The notes under the pieces: generated by a model
Told to the model about the DNA's origin: nothing
The model's database searches: none
The model's input: only the letters and a program-made list of their open reading frames with translations
Translations under genes and position numbers: made by a program
Shown here: positions 1 to 5,588 of the stretch, piece by piece
Layout of the letters: each line of letters opens with the position of its first letter
Numbering within the stretch: the first letter of the stretch is position 1
Assembly: GCA_016934645.1 (NCBI GenBank)
Contig: JAFGSL010000399.1
Coordinates: 1 to 11,266 of the forward strand
Length of the DNA stretch: 11,266 nt
Direction of reading: 5' to 3'
Source of the DNA: Anaerolineae bacterium
GTDB taxonomy: Bacteria; Chloroflexota; Anaerolineae; B4-G1; SLSP01

Positions 1-83
1 AGCTCCTTGTAAGTAGGTTTGGTACCCTTTACTTTACTCGGATCTGTCTGTCAATCAACCTCTTTTAAAAAAGTGTCAGGTGG
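1..83. other. Unassigned sequence replacing the 3' part of the RM gene; possible mobile-element edge
   Basis: This stretch lies beyond the premature stop of the restriction-modification gene. It is AT-richer than the gene (runs such as TTTTAAAAAA at 64-73) and has no similarity to the expected continuation of an N6-adenine methylase. One plus-strand frame is open from base 3 to the TAA at about 66-68, 21 codons, and could be the tail of a protein that starts outside the window. The simplest inference is the terminus of an insertion sequence or another rearranged segment. No matching second inverted repeat or target duplication can be seen here, so this is only a suggestion. Confidence 0.3.
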
Positions 84-1877
84 CTAGGTCCCTAAATTGT
101 GCGGACGTACATACGGCGGATTCCCGATCACCGCGTCGAAGCCGCCCGCCGCCATCGCTTTGCCGAAGCCCGTGTCCCAATCGAAGGCGTTGATGCGGTA
201 GACTTCTTCCTCGTCCAGCAGCCCGAGGCCCAACTGCTGCCCCTGATAGAAGTCGCTGCCGATGAGGCTGTTGCCGCAGCGGATGTTCTGCCCCAGGTCG
301 GGCAGCACGCGCTCCGCCTTGCCCAGACTCATCGTCAACTGCTGGCCCAACGATCGCTCGTCCTCGCCCTCGAGCACTTTGAGCAGCAGCGAGAGCTTGG
401 TCACTTCTACCGCCTGCGGATCGATATCCACGCCGTAGATGTGGGTGAGGAGGATGGCCTTGCGCTCTTCGGTGGTCAACCTGACCCCCGGCCCCTCTCC
501 TGTCTGGCGAGGGGAGAACATCAAACGCCCGGCTTTGACGTGTGCGGCAGTATCCTCGGCAGTGTATTGCTCCAGATACCAGTCCAGCAGATATTGGTAG
601 GCTTGCAGCAGGAAGGTGCCGGAGCCGCACGCGGGATCGAGTACCCGCAGTGGGGCGTAGCGTTGGACGCCGCGCGCGTCCAGGCCGCGTATTTCGCGCC
701 ACGTTTTACCTTCCAGTAGCGCGCCCACGGTAAGCTCTACGATGTAATCCACAATGTAGGTGGGGGTGTAGTGGACGCCGCCGGCCTTCTTCACTTCCGG
801 TTTTTCCTCCACTTTGGCGCGCCCGCCGGCCGTCAGCCGGATCACCTTGCCGAGGAACTGCTCGTAGACCTGCCCCAGGATGTCGGCGGGCAGCGCATCG
901 AAGGCATAGGGGCTTTCCGGGTAATACAGGCTCGTGAGGATGTCCTTGAGCGCCTTGTCGTCCACCTGGAGATCGAGCGTGAACGTGTCGAAATCTGCCT
1001 CGCGGTCCGCTTCCCGGCGGAAGTAGAACAGCCCGGCGTTGTAACGGTTGTCGGCCTGGCGGAAGACTTCGCCGAGCGCGCGGTAGACATCCTTGCCCTG
1101 CGCCAGATCGCCCAGTCGGTGGTACGGTTCGAATCCGCGATCCTCGGCGATGCGCAGGAAGATGAGGCGGTCGATGGTCTTTTGCACGGCGAAGTTGAGC
1201 TGGCGCACGGTCAGTCCCGCGTTGCGCAGGGCGAAGTTGCGCGCCAGCGCGTCGCGCCAGGTTTCGATCTCGGCGAGGAAGGCAGCGTCCACGGCGAGCG
1301 TACCGCGCGCGGCCTTCGCGGATTCGACGAAGCGATCCAGCGCGCCCTTGCGGATGGCCTCCGGCGCGAGCAGCCCCGCCAGTTCGTCCCACCGCGCGGG
1401 ATAGTCGCTGCCGGTGACGTACAGCACCCGCGCAACGCCCGCGCCCTCGCTGCGCGCCGGTTTGCTGCGGCAGTCGTAGAGGGCGAACTCTGCGAAGTTG
1501 GTCAGCACGCTCACCGGCAATTTGGCCGACCAGGCGTAGCGGCGTACCTGGAACGCGGCTTCGTCGGCCTCGCGGCCCGCGTGGAGCGTCACGCCGGGGC
1601 GTTTGGCTTCGACGAAGAAGACGGGCCTGCCACCCACGCGGAAGGCGTAATCGGGCGCTTTCACCCGCCCGCCTACCGTCACCCGCGCCTCGTGGACGAC
1701 CTCCTTGTACTTCTCGGCGTAGCCCTGCGTGTTGTCCACGTCCCATCCGAGCGCCTTGAAAAAGGGATCGATGAACTCGCGGCGGGCCTCGGTCTCGTTG
1801 TACGCGGGATCGCGGTACTGTGCGGCGTTGTCGTCGAAACGCCGGATCAGGTCAAGGATGGGTTGTGATATGGGCAT
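84..1877 (-). CDS. Single-chain (Type IIG-like) restriction-modification enzyme, truncated after the NPPY motif
   Basis: The encoded protein (597 aa from the chosen start) combines a nuclease and an adenine methylase. An N-terminal PD-(D/E)XK-type site is visible as Pro-Asp-Tyr near residue 76 and Val-Glu-Ala-Lys at about 89-92. A helical linker follows, then the gamma-type N6-adenine methylase core: His-Tyr-Thr-Pro (about 369-372), SAM-binding DPACGSGTF (414-422), GVDIDP (482-487) and catalytic NPPY (586-589). Family members usually run on for several hundred residues containing the target recognition domain; here translation ends eight codons after NPPY. The gene is therefore probably inactive, or at least lacks its own specificity. 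I place the start at the ATG at 1875-1877, which has AGGA ten bases upstream; a longer reading to 1952 runs into the divergent promoter and adds 25 unconserved-looking residues. A dispersed repeat is inserted in frame at 480-521. It could be annotated as a pseudogene. Confidence 0.85.
   Translation of the reverse strand: MPISQPILDLIRRFDDNAAQYRDPAYNETEARREFIDPFFKALGWDVDNTQGYAEKYKEVVHEARVTVGGRVKAPDYAFRVGGRPVFFVEAKRPGVTLHAGREADEAAFQVRRYAWSAKLPVSVLTNFAEFALYDCRSKPARSEGAGVARVLYVTGSDYPARWDELAGLLAPEAIRKGALDRFVESAKAARGTLAVDAAFLAEIETWRDALARNFALRNAGLTVRQLNFAVQKTIDRLIFLRIAEDRGFEPYHRLGDLAQGKDVYRALGEVFRQADNRYNAGLFYFRREADREADFDTFTLDLQVDDKALKDILTSLYYPESPYAFDALPADILGQVYEQFLGKVIRLTAGGRAKVEEKPEVKKAGGVHYTPTYIVDYIVELTVGALLEGKTWREIRGLDARGVQRYAPLRVLDPACGSGTFLLQAYQYLLDWYLEQYTAEDTAAHVKAGRLMFSPRQTGEGPGVRLTTEERKAILLTHIYGVDIDPQAVEVTKLSLLLKVLEGEDERSLGQQLTMSLGKAERVLPDLGQNIRCGNSLIGSDFYQGQQLGLGLLDEEEVYRINAFDWDTGFGKAMAAGGFDAVIGNPPYVRPHNLGT
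480..521 (-). repeat. In-frame GC-rich palindromic repeat inside the RM gene
   Basis: The DNA holds an inverted repeat, CCCCTC at 492-497 and GAGGGG at 509-514, around an 11-base loop. On the coding strand it is read as Phe-Ser-Pro-Arg-Gln-Thr-Gly-Glu-Gly-Pro-Gly-Val-Arg. This Ser-Pro-x-x-x-Gly-Glu-Gly-x-Gly-Val-Arg pattern is what results when widespread short CCCCTCTCC...GAGGGG interspersed repeats are translated (from memory of such repeats). It sits in the variable loop between methylase motifs I and II, where an insertion could be tolerated, and keeps the frame open. Confidence 0.5.
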
Positions 1878-1917
1878 AAGATTCTTTTCCTGTAGATTCG
1901 TTAATCGCTTGTGAGTA

Positions 1918-1926
1918 TGATATAAT
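1918..1926 (+). promoter_or_regulatory. Extended -10 promoter of the UPF0175/PIN toxin-antitoxin operon
   Basis: TGATATAAT fits an extended -10 element (TGn plus a perfect TATAAT at 1921-1926). No good -35 lies 16-18 bases upstream, which extended -10 promoters often do without. The predicted transcript start near 1933 leaves a leader of about 37 bases containing GAGGAGGTGA (1954-1963), a very strong Shine-Dalgarno seven bases before the ATG at 1970. The divergent RM gene starts about 50 bases away, so the two may be co-regulated from this spacer; UPF0175-type antitoxins may bind their own promoter. Confidence 0.6.
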
Positions 1927-1969
1927 GATTTTATAAATGTACAGAGTCCCAATGAGGAGGTGAATCATT

Positions 1970-2242
1970 ATGGAAGAAACTCTTACCCTCCGTATTCCTG
2001 GCGAAGTTCGATCTATGCTTAATCGTACCACAGAGGAATTAGCCCGTGATATGCGGCTCTACGCCGCTTTGATGTTGTTTCGGAGTGGCAAGCTCTCTTC
2101 CGGCGCGGCTGCGGAAATGGCTGGGGTGCCGCGCGTCATGTTTCTCGATCTCTGCGCCGAGTATGACATTCCCGTCACTCACATTACCGGCGCCGACCTG
2201 CAACGAGAGTTAGCCGACGATGAAACCCTCCATCATCTGTGA
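1970..2242 (+). CDS. UPF0175 family antitoxin (VapB-like)
   Basis: This 90-aa protein resembles the UPF0175 family, small proteins normally encoded directly ahead of PIN-domain toxins. The N-terminal part (residues about 4-30) has a short beta strand and helix of the kind seen in dimeric DNA-binding antitoxins. The central stretch, Gly-Lys-Leu-Ser-Ser-Gly-Ala-Ala-Ala-Glu-Met-Ala-Gly-Val (40-53) followed by a Phe-Leu-Asp-Leu helix and Asp-Ile-Pro-Val (66-69), is the family's typical helix-turn-helix-like signature. It overlaps the downstream PIN gene by 23 bases, so the two are probably translationally coupled. The expected role is to neutralise the PIN toxin and perhaps autorepress the operon (family inference). 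Shine-Dalgarno and promoter are both strong. Confidence 0.85.
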   Translation: MEETLTLRIPGEVRSMLNRTTEELARDMRLYAALMLFRSGKLSSGAAAEMAGVPRVMFLDLCAEYDIPVTHITGADLQRELADDETLHHL

Positions 2243-2711
2243 TACCACACTTTGGCTATATCTAGGCCGTATTCGCCGGATCGAGTTACTATCCAGTTTG
2301 TTCACGCCGATTTATCTCTCCGAAGCAGTGTTGCTGGAATTGGATATGGGTCGTTTTTTACGGTCGGATACACTCGACCCGCGTGCCTTATCCTGGGCTG
2401 TGTCAGTTCACGTGACTCAAAAAGATTTAGAGCGACTACCGATCAATCGATTGGGAACCGGAGAGCGCACGACGATTGCCTATGCCTATACTCATCCGGA
2501 TGTTCTGGTTGGGCTAGACGATTTCCGGGCACGTCAGTTGGCTGAATCGCTGGGGCTGCGCGTCACCGGCACACCAGGTGTGTTATTGCGTGCTAAGCGT
2601 GCGGGATTGCTCGCGGCCATACGTCCTGAGTTGGAGGCGCTGATCTCCCAGGGATTTCGATTAAGCTCGGACCTATATGTGTATGTGTTAAAGCTCGCAG
2701 AAGAGGCATAA
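2220..2711 (+). CDS. DUF3368-type PIN domain toxin (VapC-like ribonuclease)
   Basis: This 163-aa protein has the layout of DUF3368 PIN proteins, putative Mg-dependent endoribonuclease toxins paired with UPF0175 antitoxins. The acidic residues expected for the PIN active site are present: Asp8 in Ile-Ile-Cys-Asp-Thr-Thr, Glu40 in Val-Leu-Leu-Glu-Leu, Glu82 in Gly-Thr-Gly-Glu-Arg-Thr, and Asp100/Asp101 in Gly-Leu-Asp-Asp-Phe-Arg-Ala-Arg. The stretch Gly-Thr-Pro-Gly-Val-Leu-Leu-Arg-Ala-Lys (117-126) is also typical of DUF3368. Length is normal and no frame damage is seen, so the toxin is probably active. The ATG lies inside the antitoxin gene and lacks a strong Shine-Dalgarno, which fits coupled translation that keeps toxin below antitoxin. 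The target RNA cannot be read from sequence. Confidence 0.87.
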   Translation: MKPSIICDTTLWLYLGRIRRIELLSSLFTPIYLSEAVLLELDMGRFLRSDTLDPRALSWAVSVHVTQKDLERLPINRLGTGERTTIAYAYTHPDVLVGLDDFRARQLAESLGLRVTGTPGVLLRAKRAGLLAAIRPELEALISQGFRLSSDLYVYVLKLAEEA

Positions 2712-2717
2712 CCTCTT
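2701..2717. terminator. Short hairpin across convergent gene ends
   Basis: AAGAGG (2701-2706) and CCTCTT (2712-2717) form a perfect 6-bp stem with a 5-base loop. It spans the stop codon of the plus-strand PIN gene and the end of the minus-strand gene at 2716, which are only four bases apart. It could slow or end transcription from both sides, but the stem is short and neither side has a real T tract. Confidence 0.25.
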
Positions 2718-3063
2718 ATTCGACAGATAATCCTCCCGTATTACCTGATAGCAGCACTTTCTCGAATCGCTCCCATAACAAACGCTCCGCCCGGTCATCG
2801 ACCAGCGCTCCTGCCGCCACGCCGGCCAGAAATGCGCGGAGCGAATGGGGCTTGTGCAGCAGGCCGATGAGCAGCGCCGGGTAAAACTTCGTCACGACCG
2901 GGATGTTGCTGATGGTTCTTCCCTCAGGCGTGGTGTACCGGAAGCGTAGGGACTGCACTGGCTCTCCCGTTAGGCGGGAACGTAGCGCACCGCCCAGCCA
3001 GTTCCCCGCCAGCACGGCGATGATGACCGAAATCGGCTTGACCAACACTCGTAAGATGAACAT
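2716..3063 (-). CDS. Hypothetical small protein with hydrophobic segments
   Basis: I do not recognise this 115-aa protein. It starts with a hydrophobic stretch (about residues 4-27, with a Gly-Asn-Trp-Leu-Gly-Gly motif at 20-25) that could be a membrane helix or an uncleaved signal anchor. A basic/polar middle with beta character follows, then a second moderately hydrophobic stretch at about 60-87 and an acidic-basic amphipathic tail. Its ATG has a G-rich ribosome-binding site (GGGGGG about three bases upstream). It begins 35 bases after the MntA antitoxin stop on the same strand, so it may be co-transcribed with HepT/MntA. No function can be assigned; a membrane role is only a guess. Confidence 0.55.
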   Translation of the reverse strand: MFILRVLVKPISVIIAVLAGNWLGGALRSRLTGEPVQSLRFRYTTPEGRTISNIPVVTKFYPALLIGLLHKPHSLRAFLAGVAAGALVDDRAERLLWERFEKVLLSGNTGGLSVE

Positions 3064-3098
3064 AGGCCCCCCTTTTTGTCTAATGCATAGCGGATGTT

Positions 3099-3416
3099 CT
3101 ACACTTTAGACGATTGCTCGAAGATTATCTCTCCCACGCGGTCGATATGCTCTACCAGGCCAGAATTGTTGAGTGTTTCGTAATGCACCACGTCAAAGAA
3201 GTAGGGCAGGGGATATTCCTCGTTCAGCAAAAACGACAGCCGCGAGATCGTGGTGGAAGTGATGTACTCGCCCTTGATCGCGAGGTCAACATCGGAGCCA
3301 CGCGCGTAATTCCCTTTGGCGCGAGACCCAAAGATGAGGGCCACTTCGACTTCCGGGAACCGGCGTAGCGCCTGGGTGATGTAGTCCAGGTCACGGGGAA
3401 GCAATCCATGTTTCAT
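3099..3416 (-). CDS. mntA: MntA-like minimal nucleotidyltransferase antitoxin
   Basis: This 105-aa protein is a minimal nucleotidyltransferase (MNT). The signature Gly-Ser-Arg-Ala-Lys-Gly (30-35) followed by Ser-Asp-Val-Asp-Leu-Ala (41-46) gives the metal-binding Asp42 and Asp44, and Asp75 in Phe-Phe-Asp-Val-Val is a plausible third carboxylate. In characterised HepT/MntA systems the MNT protein inactivates the HEPN ribonuclease by transferring AMP to a tyrosine next to its catalytic histidine. Its ATG overlaps the HepT stop by four bases (ATGA), so the pair is translationally coupled, with the toxin gene first. Size and catalytic residues are complete, so the antitoxin looks active. The symbol rests on family resemblance. 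Confidence 0.87.
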   Translation of the reverse strand: MKHGLLPRDLDYITQALRRFPEVEVALIFGSRAKGNYARGSDVDLAIKGEYITSTTISRLSFLLNEEYPLPYFFDVVHYETLNNSGLVEHIDRVGEIIFEQSSKV

Positions 3417-3820
3417 CCGGCCAGCCTCTCTTTGAAGTCTTGGTACAGTTCTGCCAGAATCGGATAGTAGGATTGGCGGATTTTGTTCTCGACCATAATT
3501 GCGGTCGCTTCATCGTAGGTGTGCGCGGTCAAGTTCCGATCTTGAAGTGCGTCAATCCAGGTGTGCCCGTCCCTGATGAAACCGGCTTGAAAGGCTTGCT
3601 TAAGTGCAGTTTTAGGACTTGTAACGGTGAATCCTTCTTCTTCAAGGTAATCCTTGAGCAGTTTCCACGCCAGTTCGAAGCTCATTTCGAAGAACTGGAT
3701 CATTCCCGCGCGTTCGACGTCCGATGGAGCGTCGATCTGCAATGCTTGCTCTAAAAGCGTGAATGCTCTTTCGAAATTCTGAAAACGTTGTTTCCAGCGG
3801 ATGTCTTGCACTTCGCTCAT
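3413..3820 (-). CDS. hepT: HepT-like HEPN toxin (HI0074 family nucleotidyltransferase substrate-binding protein)
   Basis: This 135-aa all-helical protein belongs to the HI0074 type, long annotated as nucleotidyltransferase substrate-binding. It carries the HEPN ribonuclease motif R-X4-H-X-Y as Arg95-Asn-Leu-Thr-Ala-His100-Thr-Tyr102: Arg and His would be catalytic, and Tyr102 is the equivalent of the residue AMPylated by MntA in the studied Shewanella pair. Helical segments such as Phe-Glu-Met-Ser-Phe-Glu-Leu-Ala-Trp-Lys (44-53) are typical of the family. I choose the ATG at 3818-3820, which has GGAG seven bases upstream; a longer reading to 3868 runs into an intergenic hairpin and adds sixteen unlikely residues. 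The motif is intact, so an active toxin is expected. Confidence 0.87.
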   Translation of the reverse strand: MSEVQDIRWKQRFQNFERAFTLLEQALQIDAPSDVERAGMIQFFEMSFELAWKLLKDYLEEEGFTVTSPKTALKQAFQAGFIRDGHTWIDALQDRNLTAHTYDEATAIMVENKIRQSYYPILAELYQDFKERLAG

Positions 3821-3855
3821 AATTTTGCTCCTTCGCAAATATGAGAAATCTGGCT

Positions 3856-3901
3856 CACACAAAGACACAAAGAAAACTTAGTGGCTTGGTGTCTTTGTGT
3901 G
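3856..3901. repeat. Perfect 13-bp inverted repeat between the lipoprotein gene and hepT
   Basis: CACACAAAGACAC (3856-3868) and GTGTCTTTGTGTG (3889-3901) are exact reverse complements around a 20-base loop, with partial pairing continuing outside. The element fills most of the 90-base gap between the end of the upstream lipoprotein gene and the hepT start. It could act as a terminator for the lipoprotein gene, but no T run follows on the minus strand. Alternatively it is one copy of the ACACAAAGACACAAAG-type interspersed palindromes that recur in some bacterial genomes. Confidence 0.6.
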
Positions 3902-3910
3902 GGCTAACAC

Positions 3911-5449
3911 CTATTTCCAATCCACCTGTGTGATCCCCCCATCATCCACCAATGGGATGATGTTCCCATCCTTCGGTGTGAGCAGGTAGATGTCGCCCAG
4001 TTGGATGAAGGCGATCACGTTTCCTTCAGGGCTCCAGCGCCACGATGGCAGTTCGATGCCGGTCTCGCCAAGTGCGTCGAAGCAGCGTTGGTCGGAGCCG
4101 TCGCGGTCGATAAGGCAGAGCTTGTGCTCGCTGGTGTCGCTGCGGTAGGGGACGAGCGCCCGCCCGAATAGCAGGGTTGATCCATCCGGCGCGAAGTGCG
4201 GCGTGGCCCACATGCCCGTTTCGGAAGCCATCGCGGCGCTGTACGTGCCTGTCGCTGCGAACTGCCACACGTTGAAGACAGGGCTTTCTTCCGGATCGGC
4301 GATGTTGGGCGACGGCGTGTGAATGACAGCGGCGACGAAGTTCCCGTCTGGCGACCAATCGATCGCCGGATTCCAGGCCCAACTGCTGTAGGTGCGATAC
4401 GCCGGGAAGGTGAGCAAGGGGGTGCGTTCGGCGTCGCGTAGGGTCACCACGCCCACCGTGTCCGGCTGGGAGTAGGCCAGCGCGTCACCGTCTGGCGACC
4501 ATGCATAGCGAGTTCCCCACCAGCCGTACCCCGCACCCGACTCTGCATCCAGGACTTCCCGCCGCGAGATGAGCGCATTTTGCAAAGAAACGATCGCTGT
4601 CCAGAGATCGTTCTGCCCGCGCCAGCCCGGCGCGGCCTCGATGACCTCCGCCGTTGTCCAGGCGATGCGGTTGCCCTCAGGATGCCAGTCAGCCCAGAGG
4701 ACATCGCTGACGTCGAGCGGGATGGGCTCGGGATCGGCCTCGCCGGTGCGGATGAGCCATAGCTCGTTGATGTGTTCAGCATCGGTAACGGCGCGGGTGA
4801 AGAGCAACTGGGAGGCGTCCGGCGAGAGGCTAAAAACGCGCCCGTCCAGGTCGCCCAAGGCTGTGACACGGCGACGCGTGCGGTTGCTCCCGCGCAGAAT
4901 CCAGGCATCCTGGTGGTTCATGTAGGCGATTGTGCCGGTGATGATGATCGTGTCGACGTTGGGGCGTGTGCCCACGAGTCGGATCTCATCCTGGGGTGGT
5001 TGGGTGACCGCTTCTTGCATCAGCGTGCGTTCCACCTCCACACCATCTTCCAGTGTGATGCGATACGCGCGTTCCAGAACGCCGGCCTGCCCCGATTGCA
5101 GCAGGCGTGTTTCGCCTTCGGGGACTGTGGCGTCGTGCAGCACTTGCCGTCCGTATGGCAGCGTCTCGGAGAAGGTCTCCGTCAGCCGGATAACGCGCAC
5201 CACCGTCACGGTCATCCCGTTGCGTAGCGCGGCGGTTTCCGGGGGTGTCACCCGGTCGAGATCGCCGATGGTGATGCCTTCCGCGGTCAGCAGATCGCGC
5301 ACGGTGGCCAACTCGGTGACGATGGGACGCTGTTCGCCATCGACGACGAGCGTCACGCGATTGGGTTCAGCGGGAAGCGTGGCGGTGCAGGCAGCCAACA
5401 GCGCACCTACGGCCACCAGCGCAAGCAGGATAGCGCCGGATAGACGCAT
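3911..5449 (-). CDS. Lipoprotein with DUF348 and G5 domains followed by a TolB/WD40-like propeller
   Basis: This 512-aa protein starts with a lipoprotein signal: Arg at 2, a hydrophobic core at 5-18 and the lipobox Leu-Ala-Ala-Cys with Cys21, so the mature protein should be lipid-anchored outside the cell. Residues about 30-85 look like a DUF348 (YabE-type ubiquitin-like) domain with a Val-Thr-Leu-Val-Val-Asp-Gly start and the typical 'ALRNGMTVTVVRV' end. Residues about 86-160 look like a G5 domain, a module linked to cell-wall glycan or N-acetylglucosamine binding. From about 170 on, repeated Leu-Ser-Pro-Asp-Ala, Trp-Ser-Pro-Asp-Gly and Phe-Ala-Pro-Asp-Gly strands indicate a PD40/TolB-like beta-propeller. 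I use the ATG at 5447-5449: it directly precedes the signal peptide and lies about 28 bases downstream of the expected transcript start. The ATG at 5474-5476 would give a nearly leaderless message and cannot be excluded. A TTG further upstream lies ahead of the promoter and is rejected. Confidence 0.82.
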   Translation of the reverse strand: MRLSGAILLALVAVGALLAACTATLPAEPNRVTLVVDGEQRPIVTELATVRDLLTAEGITIGDLDRVTPPETAALRNGMTVTVVRVIRLTETFSETLPYGRQVLHDATVPEGETRLLQSGQAGVLERAYRITLEDGVEVERTLMQEAVTQPPQDEIRLVGTRPNVDTIIITGTIAYMNHQDAWILRGSNRTRRRVTALGDLDGRVFSLSPDASQLLFTRAVTDAEHINELWLIRTGEADPEPIPLDVSDVLWADWHPEGNRIAWTTAEVIEAAPGWRGQNDLWTAIVSLQNALISRREVLDAESGAGYGWWGTRYAWSPDGDALAYSQPDTVGVVTLRDAERTPLLTFPAYRTYSSWAWNPAIDWSPDGNFVAAVIHTPSPNIADPEESPVFNVWQFAATGTYSAAMASETGMWATPHFAPDGSTLLFGRALVPYRSDTSEHKLCLIDRDGSDQRCFDALGETGIELPSWRWSPEGNVIAFIQLGDIYLLTPKDGNIIPLVDDGGITQVDWK

Positions 5450-5483
5450 TGGTTTGGGGCAGATCGATAGGTCCATGCCGTGC

Positions 5484-5512
5484 TTTATACAACGGCAATC
5501 GTAAAACGTCAA
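5484..5512 (-). promoter_or_regulatory. Sigma70-like promoter of the DUF348-G5 lipoprotein gene
   Basis: Read on the minus strand, TTGACG (5507-5512) and TATAAA (5484-5489) are separated by exactly 17 bases, close to the sigma70/SigA consensus. Transcription should begin near 5477, leaving a leader of about 28 bases before the ATG at 5449 or almost none before the ATG at 5476. The -35 hexamer is part of the first copy of the degenerate repeat at 5507-5544, and a second TTGACG occurs in the next copy (5528-5533). Confidence 0.65.
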
Positions 5513-5588
5513 ACGGTAGACAGTAGACGTCAAACGATAGACAGAGTACAGGGCGCCCCTGTCTAACGTCTACTGGCTACTGTCTACC
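5507..5588. repeat. Degenerate direct and inverted repeats between two lipoprotein genes
   Basis: Two 17-base direct copies, CGTCAAACGGTAGACAG (5507-5523) and CGTCAAACGATAGACAG (5528-5544), differ at one base and have a 21-base period. Beyond a 6-bp hairpin (ACAGGG 5548-5553, CCCTGT 5557-5562), the same motif recurs in inverted orientation (ACGTCTACTGGCTACTGTCTAC, around 5567-5588). The right part overlaps the end of the preceding lipoprotein gene and encodes its last residues (Val-Asp-Ser-Ser-Gln). The left part supplies the -35 box of the next gene. It resembles an interspersed TAGACAGTAGACG-type repeat. Confidence 0.6.

Noticed and set aside
771..1868. A 365-codon open frame on the plus strand opposite the RM gene
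   Set aside because: It lies wholly antisense to a gene with clear nuclease and methylase motifs, has no recognisable domain, and arises from GC-rich codon bias.
1878..1952. Longer N terminus for the RM protein
   Set aside because: It overlaps the divergent TA promoter, and the internal ATG at 1877 has a good AGGA at ten bases.
3821..3868. Longer N terminus for HepT
   Set aside because: It would run into the intergenic inverted repeat; the ATG at 3820 has GGAG at seven bases and gives the normal family length.
4932..5504. A 190-codon plus-strand open frame rich in Ser, Arg and Thr
   Set aside because: Shadow of the DUF348-G5 lipoprotein gene; low-complexity composition and no family resemblance.
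5450..5533. TTG start for the DUF348-G5 lipoprotein
   Set aside because: It falls upstream of the -10 and -35 boxes in a repeat, and would bury the signal peptide behind 28 extra residues.
5507..5588. Possible CRISPR array from the regularly spaced repeats
   Set aside because: Only two direct copies, 4-base gaps instead of spacers, other copies inverted, and no cas genes nearby.
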